From positions 1 through 16,240 of the forward strand of contig JAQWRO010000056.1 in the NCBI GenBank assembly GCA_029243665.1: a DNA stretch of 16,240 nt, written 5' to 3'. The DNA is from Gammaproteobacteria bacterium (lineage in GTDB: Bacteria > Pseudomonadota > Gammaproteobacteria > Comchoanobacterales > Comchoanobacteraceae). Made by a program: the position numbers and the translations under genes. Under the pieces are notes generated by a model that saw only the letters and a list, made by a program, of their open reading frames with translations, made no database searches and was not told where the DNA came from. Positions 1 to 6,602 of this stretch are shown here, piece after piece (the stretch's first letter is position 1; each line of letters opens with the position of its first letter).

Positions 1-218
1 CTGCTGCAGATATCATTAAAAAAGCCATGATTGGCTTATCTGATGACCCATATAGAATGGTTTTGCAGGTTCACGATGAATTGATTTTTGAAGTTCCTAA
101 TGACCAGGTTGAAAAAGCCACTTCAGTCATCACAAATAAGATGACCCATGCAGTAGATCTGTCGGTGCCATTGGTGGTCAATATAGCCCATGCGGATAAT
201 TGGTTAGACGCCAAATAA
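1..218 (+). CDS. polA: DNA polymerase I, C-terminal end (partial)
   Basis: This is the last 71 complete codons of DNA polymerase I; the rest lies upstream of the window and whole codons begin at base 3. The segment QVHDELIFEV is motif C of family A polymerases. Its Asp-Glu pair matches the catalytic Asp882-Glu883 of the E. coli enzyme, which bind metal during nucleotide addition. The following residues (VPLVVNIAHADNW) match the conserved C-terminus around the Trp close to the end. The enzyme fills gaps after Okazaki fragment processing and excision repair. The gene ends with TAA and is followed by a perfect hairpin. The identification is secure because motif C and the terminal block are both intact. 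Confidence 0.95.
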   Translation, partial: AADIIKKAMIGLSDDPYRMVLQVHDELIFEVPNDQVEKATSVITNKMTHAVDLSVPLVVNIAHADNWLDAK

Positions 219-234
219 AGTATGACATATAGTC

Positions 235-257
235 TGCCTTAACATTAAGTTAAGGCA
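235..257 (+). terminator. Perfect 9-bp hairpin after polA
   Basis: TGCCTTAAC and GTTAAGGCA are perfect inverted repeats separated by the loop ATTAA, starting 17 bases after the polA stop. No T-run follows on either strand, so this is not a textbook intrinsic terminator. It may be a 3'-end stabilising or weak termination hairpin. Confidence 0.4.
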
Positions 258-284
258 AGTGTGGTAGCATGAAAATAAAAAACA

Positions 285-1007
285 ATGCTTCCACTTCAAC
301 AATTTGTAAATTATTTACGCTATTCAATTACTGACAACGTGTTTATCTTTGCATCTAAAATTGGGATATATTTAGATTATGAGCCTTTTAAAATAGATTT
401 AATAGAAGCTATTCAAACAAATGATATTAGTAGAATTGACTATGTGCTAGCACATATGAATAGATATCATTTAGGCTTTATGTTCTTAAAACATATTTCT
501 ATTGACGAGCGTTTCATGTTGGCTTCGTTAGAAGCGGATAACTTCAAAACCATCGGTTATAAATTTTTAAACACGTTTCATCAAACCCAAATAGGTAGAA
601 GTTTAATTCCAACAAAAACCTTTTCAACATATATAGCACGATACGGTGTAGATGAAATTGATATGCTTCTACCTCAAGCATTAAATCATGATTATGTTTG
701 GTCTCAACTTCGACAAGTCATAATAAAAAAAGATAAAGGAATCGAAGATGATCTTTATGCCCAAAGACTTTATTACCAGTATTTCAGACGTGATCAACAA
801 AGTAGTGAAAAAACCATTATTGGTGCGCTTGAAATTATACAGCCAACAATCAAAATTATAGCTAGACATCATCTAAATCTTATGACTGATGCATGGTGTT
901 CGCGCGCAGTTATAATTAGTTACCAATATCACAAACATTTTACACTATCTAAGTGGATGCACGGGATCATGAGATGTGGAGTAAAGGATTTACAACATAT
1001 TATGTGA
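285..1007 (+). CDS. Hypothetical protein, probably truncated by a frameshift
   Basis: I do not recognise this 240-residue product. It is hydrophilic and looks mostly helical, with no signal peptide or clear membrane segment. The stretch DLIEAIQTNDISRIDYVL (about residues 38-55) resembles the opening of an ankyrin-type helical repeat, but no repeat series follows, so I do not call ankyrin. There is no Shine-Dalgarno sequence before the ATG. Its TGA at 1005-1007 is followed by protein-like sequence in the +1 frame to 1185, so the ancestral gene was probably about 300 codons long. It sits between polA and unrecognised minus-strand genes, in a part of the window with no core genes. Confidence 0.55.
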   Translation: MLPLQQFVNYLRYSITDNVFIFASKIGIYLDYEPFKIDLIEAIQTNDISRIDYVLAHMNRYHLGFMFLKHISIDERFMLASLEADNFKTIGYKFLNTFHQTQIGRSLIPTKTFSTYIARYGVDEIDMLLPQALNHDYVWSQLRQVIIKKDKGIEDDLYAQRLYYQYFRRDQQSSEKTIIGALEIIQPTIKIIARHHLNLMTDAWCSRAVIISYQYHKHFTLSKWMHGIMRCGVKDLQHIM

Positions 1008-1185
1008 GGATCTATGTGATCATATCATTAGCTTTATAGTACCAAAGGGTTTAAATACTAATCGTTACTTGACAAAAGTAGAGCATGGAAATGTTGAGAC
1101 ATTTTTGAAAATAAGCTATCAAAGCTTTTTTAAGATGGATGCAATTGAGCGTGAAACATTAAAAACGCTTCACTCTAAATTTTAA
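985..1185 (+). pseudogene. Displaced C-terminus of the 285 gene (+1 frame)
   Basis: After an out-of-frame stop at 982-984 this frame stays open to TAA at 1183-1185. It reads as ordinary charged protein sequence (for example NRYLTKVEHGNVETFLKIS) but has no convincing start codon or ribosome binding site of its own. The simplest reading is that it is the last 60 or so residues of the gene starting at 285, separated by a one-base insertion (or two-base loss) somewhere in 985-1007. A sequencing error would look the same. It converges with the minus-strand gene ending at 1182. Confidence 0.4.
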
Positions 1186-1742
1186 GGTTTATAAGAATCA
1201 ATGGGGTTGATTCTAAATTGGTTGAGTGCCTTTTTAGATGATGATAATGGTACTTTAAAGTAGTTGGTGAAAGCATTGCTTATTTCGTCATTAATTTCCT
1301 TTTCATTGAATGTTTCTGGCATTGTTTTTATGGTTATGAATAGTTTTGAAGTTCTTTGGTGTATCATTGTAGGTCTTTTTAAAATTCTGTCATCAATATC
1401 ATTATCAATATTTTTATATGCCGTACTTTTAAAGTTATTTGTATTTATTGTTGCAAAAAATCTAAACGGGTAAAACACAATAATGTTGATTAGTTTTGCA
1501 ATGATAAAACTACTTCCATACAGTAAGTGCCAATATAAGCGGATACACGGTTCTATTTTTTTTAAATTTTCAGTTAAGAAGTTTTGATAGGTTTTTCTAT
1601 GAAAAAGAAAAGAACCATTGGCTTGGTGTTTTAAACTTTGGTATAAATCAACCCATGGACGATAAATCGCACAAATTGAAAGCATAATAACCGAATAGAT
1701 ATCTTTAAGTATGCTAATGGTTTTATTTTTTAAAACAGACAT
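1182..1742 (-). CDS. Hypothetical membrane-associated protein
   Basis: This is an unrecognised product of 186 residues, taking ATG at 1742 as the start; an in-frame TTG two codons upstream is also possible. The N-terminal part has a hydrophobic stretch (SVIMLSICAIY, about residues 17-27). A second lies in the middle (LLYGSSFIIAKLINIIVFYPF), suggesting one or two membrane passes. The C-terminal 90 residues are polar and rich in Asn, Ile and Lys. A TAAAAT box ends 6 bases before the ATG but no good -35 is visible. Codon use is very AT-rich, as in its neighbours. Accessory gene; function unknown. Confidence 0.5.
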   Translation of the reverse strand: MSVLKNKTISILKDIYSVIMLSICAIYRPWVDLYQSLKHQANGSFLFHRKTYQNFLTENLKKIEPCIRLYWHLLYGSSFIIAKLINIIVFYPFRFFATINTNNFKSTAYKNIDNDIDDRILKRPTMIHQRTSKLFITIKTMPETFNEKEINDEISNAFTNYFKVPLSSSKKALNQFRINPIDSYKP

Positions 1743-1794
1743 ATTCAAATTTTACGCAATTAACTTTAAGAAAATATTAAGTGTTTTAAAAAAA

Positions 1795-2220
1795 TTAGGT
1801 TGCTAACGAATGCTTGATAAGTGGATAACAGGGTGGTGTTTTATTTGAATGATGTAGCCGCCATTGAGTATCAAAAAGGTTTGCAGTAGAAGGGATTGGT
1901 TTAAAAGGTGTTTTGCACTCCAAAAATTCATTAAATAATACGAAATTATAAGTAACGCGTGGTGGGATACTTGTTGTAATATGCTTATTTAAAAAAGCAC
2001 CAATGTCTTCTCTATCATCGATGAGGGTATAGGTAATGTCTTTATTAGGAAAAACTTCTTTTATGTGATGCATTTGAGCGTGAACAATAGGTATTTTTTT
2101 ATCATAAAGAAATTTTAATGTTTCATTTGTCAATACATTACAGCTTGCTTTGAGTTGCAGAAATATTGAATGAATTGATTCAAGCCAAGTTGGCGTGAAA
2201 GATAGGAAAAAAACCTTTGT
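1795..2220 (-). pseudogene. HAD-like C-terminal fragment lacking a start
   Basis: The frame is open from 2220 down to the stop at 1795, about 141 codons. The first usable start is TTG at 2133, yet the 29 codons before it already look coding (for example TPTWLESIHSIFLQLKASCN). This implies an upstream part was lost by frameshift. The pattern of a strand (CNVLTNETLKFLYDKKIPIV), then a loop, then YTLIDDREDIGAFL resembles the second half of HAD-superfamily phosphatases, whose last motif is an acidic DD pair after a strand. The N-terminal DxD nucleophile motif is not visible. A T7 run (A7 on the plus strand, 2207-2213) is the likely slip site. If translated from TTG 2133 the product is 112 residues. 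Function unassigned. Confidence 0.4.
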
Positions 2221-2306
2221 TTACTTCTTAAGTTAAGCGTTAAAAAGAAACAAATTGAAAGTGAGCAAAAGCCAAAAGCGATCGCGTCAGTATATGAAAG
2301 TTGCAT
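2130..2306 (-). CDS. Small putative membrane ORF, possibly the 5' part of the broken gene
   Basis: A 58-residue reading frame from ATG 2306 (MQLSYTDAIAFGFCSLSICF...) has one hydrophobic segment at about residues 9-26. The frame extends upstream to an ATG at 2426, but that longer form would run antisense through the promoter and start of the S9 peptidase gene, so I prefer 2306. It overlaps the HAD-like fragment in another frame. Inserting one T in the T7 run (complement of 2207-2213) would fuse the two into one protein. It is more likely half of a pseudogene than an independent gene. No ribosome binding site is evident. Confidence 0.25.
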   Translation of the reverse strand: MQLSYTDAIAFGFCSLSICFFLTLNLRSKQRFFSYLSRQLGLNQFIQYFCNSKQAVMY

Positions 2307-2344
2307 AATCACTTTATCGTATAAAATTAATGCTGTGTCAAGGT

Positions 2345-2374
2345 TTGAATAATAAGTAATGAACGTTTTATAAT
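2345..2374 (+). promoter_or_regulatory. Sigma70-type promoter of the S9 peptidase gene
   Basis: TTGAAT (2345-2350), an 18-base spacer, and a consensus TATAAT (2369-2374). The expected start of transcription (2380-2383) coincides with the ATG at 2383, so the mRNA appears leaderless. Confidence 0.65.
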
Positions 2375-2382
2375 AAGACCCA

Positions 2383-4188
2383 ATGAATACATCAATTGAA
2401 ACAGCTGCAAAAAAAGCTTTTTGCAAGTTAATACATCAAAGAGAAATCAAAGTTTGGCAAGGTCATTGTCATTGGATAGAAAGCAACCCTGATGTAAAAG
2501 GTGATTATTTAGTTGTTTTGAAACCCGATGGTGAAAAAGAAACCTTAGTTGATGGTGATGATGCTTTGGGCAATCATGTCCATGAGTACGGTGGTGGTGA
2601 TTATGCCATATATGCCAATGGTGATATTTATTTTATTCGTCAAGAAGATCAACAAATATGTCGATATCATCGACAAACCAAAGTGATTGATCCAATCACT
2701 ACTGGGGACCAACACACACGTTATGCAGACATTGATTTAGCTGATGATGTATTGATTGCGATTCAGGAAGTTCATCACGAGCATGATATTGTAAATAGGA
2801 TTATCTCAATCAATTTAGATACGCTAGAAGAGGTTGTTGTTGCGGAAGGTCATGATTTCTATGCAAGTCCGAGGTTCAGTAAAGATGGTAAGTTATGGGC
2901 CTATTTGTATTGGGATCACCCTAATATGCCATGGAATCAGTGCCAGCTTTGTTATGGTCATTGGTTTGAAAAAGATGCCATGCAAACAATCAATGCTTCA
3001 AATAGTGATGTCATTAGTCAATTTTGTTGGACATCGCAAAATCAATTGTTGTATACCTCTGATCAAACGGGATGGGCCAATGTATATTTAGATGGCAAGC
3101 CACTTTATCCTGCGCAAATGCACTTCGGTTTTGAGCGTTGGCAACAAGGGCAACAAAACATCGCTGTCATGGATAACGATGTATGTATTGCCATTGCCGG
3201 TCCACCTGAAAAAAGATCATTGGGTAAAATTGTGGATCATGAGTGGCAACCCTTTGATTTGCCATGTTGTGATTATTTACCATTTATGGCTACCGAGGGT
3301 GATGATTTATTTGTGATGGGCGCATATATAGATGCTCCACCAAAAATCTTACGTATCAACGTTGTTTCTGGTGAGTGGTCAATGATTGAAGGAAATAAAG
3401 TGAATCATGATCAAGATTCAGTTGTGCCAGCAAAGCCAATTCAGTTCCCATCGCTAGATGGTGCTCAAGCGCATGCATTCTTCTATGATGCTCGCAAAAC
3501 CCATTCTTCAGCATTGCTTCCTCTATTAGTGCTATGTCATGGTGGTCCTACGGCTGCAACATCGCCCCAATGGGATCCAATGATTCAATTTTGGGTTAGT
3601 CAGGGCATTAGTGTGGTTGATGTTAACTATCGCGGCAGTACAGGTTATGGGCGCGCTTATCAGGATGCCCTTGAGCATCAATGGGGAGTCATAGACGTTG
3701 AAGATTGTGTGGCTGCTCGAGATTATTTGGTTGATGCTAGAATGGTTGATCCAAAACGATGCTTCATTAGAGGTAAAAGCTCAGGAGGGCTTACAACACT
3801 TAGAGCTTTGATGTATTCTGGGAAGTTTGCTGCAGGTGGCTGCTACTATGGGGTTAGTGATTTGATGCAGTTGCTAAAAATTACTCATAAATTTGAACAA
3901 TGCTATTTAGATTATTTGATTGGGGGCTATCCAGAAGAAGAAAAACGTTATATAGATCGTTCGCCAACACATGAAATTGGTAAAATTAAAGTGCCAATTA
4001 TATTTTTTCATGGGTTATTAGATAAAGTTGTGCCACCCAGTCAAACAATAATGATGATAGATGCATTAGAAGCACATCATGTCCCCTGTGAATACCATGC
4101 TTTCCCAAGTGAAAAACATGGTTTTAAGGATCTAGAGAATAAAATTACAGCACTTGTAAAAGAATGTTTGTTTTACAAGGGTAAGTAG
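2383..4188 (+). CDS. S9-family serine peptidase (acylaminoacyl/dipeptidyl peptidase type)
   Basis: This 601-residue protein has the two-part layout of the prolyl oligopeptidase family. The N-terminal beta-propeller occupies roughly residues 1-330, with the typical block NHVHEYGGGDYAIY near residue 66. A C-terminal alpha/beta-hydrolase domain follows from about residue 350. The catalytic triad can be placed at Ser466 (in GKSSGG), Asp547 (LDKVVPP) and His579 (EKHGF), and HGGPT near residue 386 supplies the oxyanion region. Such enzymes cleave short or N-blocked peptides. There is no signal peptide, so it is presumably cytoplasmic. Length and domain order are normal. The nucleophile elbow has Lys before the Ser, where GGSAGG is commoner. 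There is no Shine-Dalgarno; the ATG sits at the predicted transcription start. Substrate is not deducible. Confidence 0.9.
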   Translation: MNTSIETAAKKAFCKLIHQREIKVWQGHCHWIESNPDVKGDYLVVLKPDGEKETLVDGDDALGNHVHEYGGGDYAIYANGDIYFIRQEDQQICRYHRQTKVIDPITTGDQHTRYADIDLADDVLIAIQEVHHEHDIVNRIISINLDTLEEVVVAEGHDFYASPRFSKDGKLWAYLYWDHPNMPWNQCQLCYGHWFEKDAMQTINASNSDVISQFCWTSQNQLLYTSDQTGWANVYLDGKPLYPAQMHFGFERWQQGQQNIAVMDNDVCIAIAGPPEKRSLGKIVDHEWQPFDLPCCDYLPFMATEGDDLFVMGAYIDAPPKILRINVVSGEWSMIEGNKVNHDQDSVVPAKPIQFPSLDGAQAHAFFYDARKTHSSALLPLLVLCHGGPTAATSPQWDPMIQFWVSQGISVVDVNYRGSTGYGRAYQDALEHQWGVIDVEDCVAARDYLVDARMVDPKRCFIRGKSSGGLTTLRALMYSGKFAAGGCYYGVSDLMQLLKITHKFEQCYLDYLIGGYPEEEKRYIDRSPTHEIGKIKVPIIFFHGLLDKVVPPSQTIMMIDALEAHHVPCEYHAFPSEKHGFKDLENKITALVKECLFYKGK

Positions 4189-4215
4189 TTGAATATACAC
4201 AATTATATTGAATTG

Positions 4216-4224
4216 TGGTACAAT
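4216..4224 (+). promoter_or_regulatory. Extended -10 promoter of the 61-residue exported protein
   Basis: TGGTACAAT is an extended -10 element (TG, one base, TACAAT at 4219-4224) with no good -35. The expected transcription start is about 4231-4232, exactly at the ATG at 4232. The gene therefore looks leaderless. Confidence 0.5.
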
Positions 4225-4231
4225 ATACTTT

Positions 4232-4417
4232 ATGGGTATTATAAATAAAATGTGTTGTGTATCAATTGTAGTCGTTAGCTGCAATCAATCGTTTGCAAGA
4301 AATGCTTTGGAATCTTATACTGTGCAAGATCATCATTTTACTCCTGGCAAAGTAGAAAAAGTTAATAGTTATCAACCTAAAAAAATTACCTATGATCTAT
4401 GGGCTTTAGGTGCCTAA
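4232..4417 (+). CDS. Small putative exported protein (61 aa)
   Basis: I do not recognise this short protein. It begins MGIINK followed by a hydrophobic core (CCVSIVVVSCNQSFA) with a plausible signal-peptidase I site after SFA. That would leave a mature peptide of about 39 residues, rich in charged and polar residues (VQDHHFTPGKVEK). I chose ATG 4232 because it lies just after the -10 box; the frame also contains an upstream ATG at 4208, which lies before the -10. It starts 43 bases after the S9 peptidase stop and its end overlaps the convergent hinT stop by 4 bases. It may be a periplasmic or secreted small protein. No homologue comes to mind. Confidence 0.5.
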   Translation: MGIINKMCCVSIVVVSCNQSFARNALESYTVQDHHFTPGKVEKVNSYQPKKITYDLWALGA

Positions 4418-4752
4418 TCAGGTTGCCAAGCCAGTCTTTTACCACCCAGAATATGAAAATGAATGTGGAAAACCGTTTGGCAAGCGCCTTCACCGTTATT
4501 CAAAACTACTCTGAAGTCTTCTAACCCTAATAATTGGGCCACATGTGGAATTTTGCTAAAAGCATGCATGACATCTGGATCTTTTTCTGGCGTGAAGTCA
4601 GATAATTTAGGTGTTTTTCTTTTTGGGATAACCAACACATGTGTAGGTGCTTTAGGTGCTATGTCATGAAAAGCGATGCAATGCTCATCTTCATAAACAA
4701 TATCAGCAGGGATTTCCCTAGCTATTATTTTTAAAAAAACATCATTATCCAT
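4414..4752 (-). CDS. hinT: HIT-family purine nucleoside phosphoramidase (HinT-like)
   Basis: This 112-residue protein matches HinT along its length, including EIPADIVYEDE near the N-terminus, APTHVLVIPK in the middle, and the histidine triad HIHFHILGG at the end. His96, His98 and His100 can be placed; the central one is the nucleophile in the family. HIT proteins hydrolyse AMP-lysine and other nucleoside phosphoramidates, including aminoacyl adenylates. A Shine-Dalgarno (AAGGGA) lies about 7 bases before the ATG. It lies 21 bases downstream of the ycaR-like gene on the same strand and probably shares its transcript. It ends convergently with the small exported protein gene, overlapping it by 4 bases. 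Confidence 0.93.
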   Translation of the reverse strand: MDNDVFLKIIAREIPADIVYEDEHCIAFHDIAPKAPTHVLVIPKRKTPKLSDFTPEKDPDVMHAFSKIPHVAQLLGLEDFRVVLNNGEGACQTVFHIHFHILGGKRLAWQPD

Positions 4753-4773
4753 TTTTATTTCCCTTAAATAAAT

Positions 4774-4950
4774 TTATTGCGTTTCAACAAAAGGCTTAGC
4801 TTTTTCCTCAAGCATCACAGGAATGCCGTCTATGATTGGATAGACTAATTTGCTTGTATGGCATATAAGCTGGTTGTTTTCTCTGTCATAGATGACTGGT
4901 GCACCTGAGACAGGACAAACCAATATGTTAAGTAATGCGGCATCGATCAT
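4774..4950 (-). CDS. ycaR: YcaR/UPF0434 (Trm112-like) small protein
   Basis: This is a 58-residue protein clearly of the UPF0434/Trm112 family. It carries the opening LLNILVCPVSGAP, then QLICHTSKLVYPIIDGIPVM, the family hallmark being L-Y/F-P-I-x-D-G-I-P-V-M-L. Trm112-like proteins are small zinc-ribbon-type partners or stabilisers of other enzymes. Of the usual cysteines, only Cys12 (CP) and Cys30 (LIC) remain; the second of the CPVC pair is Ser, so zinc binding is doubtful. The family N-terminus fixes the start at ATG 4950. A promoter with its -10 only 6 bases upstream and no Shine-Dalgarno implies a leaderless transcript. It is followed directly by hinT. Confidence 0.9.
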   Translation of the reverse strand: MIDAALLNILVCPVSGAPVIYDRENNQLICHTSKLVYPIIDGIPVMLEEKAKPFVETQ

Positions 4951-4956
4951 AGATAC

Positions 4957-4985
4957 ATATTAAAAGAGTTATTTAATCGCGTCAA
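4957..4985 (-). promoter_or_regulatory. Sigma70-type promoter of ycaR-hinT
   Basis: On the minus strand TTGACG (4985-4980), a 17-base spacer, and TAATAT (4962-4957). The predicted transcription start falls at about 4950, the A of the ycaR start codon. Confidence 0.65.
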
Positions 4986-5061
4986 ATACACCAGATTATT
5001 TCACTGTATTTTTTTTAAGTATGTGACTTGTCAAACTAGTATCAAGATGACAGGAGAAATT

Positions 5062-5577
5062 ATGAAAAAAAGATACTGGTTGATGGGTGTTGTACCCATG
5101 TTGGCTTTTTCGAATTGTACAGAACTCTATGGCCAAACAAATTGCAGTCAAGGCACATTGGACCACCTAAATGCCAATGGGATGGTTTCATTGACAGGTA
5201 CTGAAGTTTTGGGTCATGCCATGGTTAAGGGGCAATTATTGGCACAGGGTGCAAGTTTTAAAACATTAGCAATCCATGGGACGGCAGAACTGAATGATGT
5301 GAATACATCCAAAGATCTTACCATTAAAGGTTTTGTTGTTATGAAACATACCAATGTTGGAAATGTTCATGCCACAGCAAACAGAATTGAATTACATGAT
5401 ACCAATGTGGGTGATATCAATATGCTAAAACATGATAATGAGCCACAAACAGTCATTTTATCTGGTCACACAAAGGTTAGCGGTAATATTTATTTTGAGC
5501 AAGGCAATGGCCGTGTGGTTAAGGGATCTAATGTGTCTATTCATGGCAAAATTATTGGCGGCAATCAAGTTAATTAA
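5062..5577 (+). CDS. Exported beta-helix (bactofilin-like) protein of the peptide cassette
   Basis: This is a 171-residue protein. I chose ATG 5062 because AGGAG lies five bases upstream; an in-frame ATG at 5023 lacks this. It starts MKKRYWLMGVVPMLAF, a signal peptide, with a possible cleavage near LYGQ. The Cys in FSNC is a poor lipobox. The mature part is a series of short strands with repeating G/T turns, such as VSLTGTEVLGHAMVKGQL and VILSGHTKVSGNIYFEQG. This suggests a right-handed beta-helix like the bactofilin or polymer-forming type, here exported. No catalytic motif is visible. The 51-residue peptide gene follows 30 bases later, so they are probably co-transcribed. Its role is unknown; it could be a scaffold or a surface structure. 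Confidence 0.7.
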   Translation: MKKRYWLMGVVPMLAFSNCTELYGQTNCSQGTLDHLNANGMVSLTGTEVLGHAMVKGQLLAQGASFKTLAIHGTAELNDVNTSKDLTIKGFVVMKHTNVGNVHATANRIELHDTNVGDINMLKHDNEPQTVILSGHTKVSGNIYFEQGNGRVVKGSNVSIHGKIIGGNQVN

Positions 5578-5607
5578 TTTAATAACAGTAAATATAGGAG
5601 TAAACAT

Positions 5608-5763
5608 ATGAGTCATAAAATTGGTTTTGAAGGGTATAAACATGAAAATAATGTTGGTTTTTTTGGGAAAGAAAACAGTAAAGATGGAAAAGATGGAAAA
5701 GAGGGTAAAGATGATATTTGTCCTGTAGCAACTCAAGTACATCATTTGATAGAGCTTTATTAA
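5608..5763 (+). CDS. Candidate RiPP precursor peptide (51 aa)
   Basis: A short gene with a strong ribosome binding site (AGGAG, 7 bases before ATG). The product has an N-terminal part with aromatic and Gly residues (GFEGY, NNVGFFG), a central segment of Lys-Asp/Glu-Gly triplets at residues 25-36 (KDGKDGKEGKDD), and a hydrophobic tail (ICPVATQVHHLIELY). Its TAA overlaps the ATG of the ATP-grasp gene (TAATG), so the two are translationally coupled. Graspetide precursors are short peptides whose Asp/Glu side chains are joined to Lys, Ser or Thr by an adjacent ATP-grasp enzyme. The Lys-acid triplets fit that chemistry, but that this peptide is the substrate is inference. It has no signal peptide and no double-Gly leader. 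It could instead be a small structural or regulatory protein. Confidence 0.7.
   Translation: MSHKIGFEGYKHENNVGFFGKENSKDGKDGKEGKDDICPVATQVHHLIELY
5680..5715 (+). repeat. Four tandem 9-base units in the peptide gene
   Basis: Consecutive units AAAGATGGA, AAAGATGGA, AAAGAGGGT and AAAGATGAT encode KDG, KDG, KEG and KDD. The first two are identical, so copy number could change by slippage without breaking the frame. Confidence 0.85.
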
Positions 5764-6602
5764 TGATTTTAGTTTTAGGGCAGTGTTCAGATCAAGTGAT
5801 TGGGGCATTTATGCACCATTGTGTCAAACATAGTGTTGATTTTGCTTTTGTTGATTTGAATCAATTGGGTAAAAGCATTGATATGGACGAATTATATTGG
5901 TTTTTTCCGGGACAGAGTCCTGTGTCACACAGTGACATTACTGGGGTTTATAATCGTTTTTTAGATTGGCCTAAGCAGAATAAGTACCAAATGGATCGTC
6001 TTTTAAGCTTATTTGATTGGCTTGATCATCGATATGAGAATGTCATCAATCGACCTAAAGATACGATGAGTAATTTATCAAAACCTTATCAGTTAGACAT
6101 CGCAAGCCAATTTTTTAGCTGGAGCATTCCTAAAACAAACATCATTATGAATACGCAAATTAAGATCAAATCCCCTTTTATCTGTAAATCTATTAGTTCG
6201 GAGCGCTCCATTGTGAACCAAGTTTATCGTCAAGAAGAAAAAGCTTTTTATGAACCTGCATTGTTACAAGCATATATACCCGGTTTAAATATTCGGGTCC
6301 ATGCTTGTGACGATGTGATTGTCGCGGTTGGAATTCAATCGGACGCTGTGGATTATCGTTACAGTCGATTTGAAAATGATATCTTTATGTATCATTTGCC
6401 AGGTCAAGTTGAAAAAGACATTTTGGCTTTGAACCGAACCCTTGGCCTTCGGTTTTCGGGTGTAGACCTTATCTATCACAATAAGAAATACTATTTTTTA
6501 GAAGCCAATCCAAGTCCTGGGTATGCTTATTTTGAATCTCAATTGAGTCGTCCGTATATTTCAGAAGCACTTGTTTCAAGTTTGTCGAGGTCCATACATT
6601 GA
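5763..6602 (+). CDS. ATP-grasp ligase, RimK/graspetide-synthetase type
   Basis: This is a 279-residue protein starting at ATG 5763 (MILVLGQCSDQ), which overlaps the peptide stop. The ATP-grasp core is visible. ENVINRPKD sits around residue 95, followed by KPYQLDIASQFF...IPKT, like the K-x-x-Q-L linker before the ATP lid in RimK and MvdD-type enzymes. PALLQAYIPGLNIRV is the strand binding adenine. SDAVDYRY follows, and the metal-binding residues are Asp235 (SGVDLIY) and Glu247/Asn249 (LEANPSP). These ligases activate a carboxylate as acyl phosphate and join it to an amine or hydroxyl. Its coupling to a Lys/Asp-rich peptide suggests peptide side-chain ligation (inference). A start further upstream is excluded because it would run through the peptide gene. 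Confidence 0.85.
   Translation: MILVLGQCSDQVIGAFMHHCVKHSVDFAFVDLNQLGKSIDMDELYWFFPGQSPVSHSDITGVYNRFLDWPKQNKYQMDRLLSLFDWLDHRYENVINRPKDTMSNLSKPYQLDIASQFFSWSIPKTNIIMNTQIKIKSPFICKSISSERSIVNQVYRQEEKAFYEPALLQAYIPGLNIRVHACDDVIVAVGIQSDAVDYRYSRFENDIFMYHLPGQVEKDILALNRTLGLRFSGVDLIYHNKKYYFLEANPSPGYAYFESQLSRPYISEALVSSLSRSIH

Noticed and set aside
4189..4224. TTGAAT at 4189-4194 as a -35 box for TACAAT at 4219
   Set aside because: The spacing is 24 bases, too long for sigma70; the extended -10 alone explains the promoter better.
5458..5808. Minus-strand frame of 116 codons opposite the peptide gene
   Set aside because: It is low-complexity antisense to two genes with good ribosome binding sites and shows no family features.
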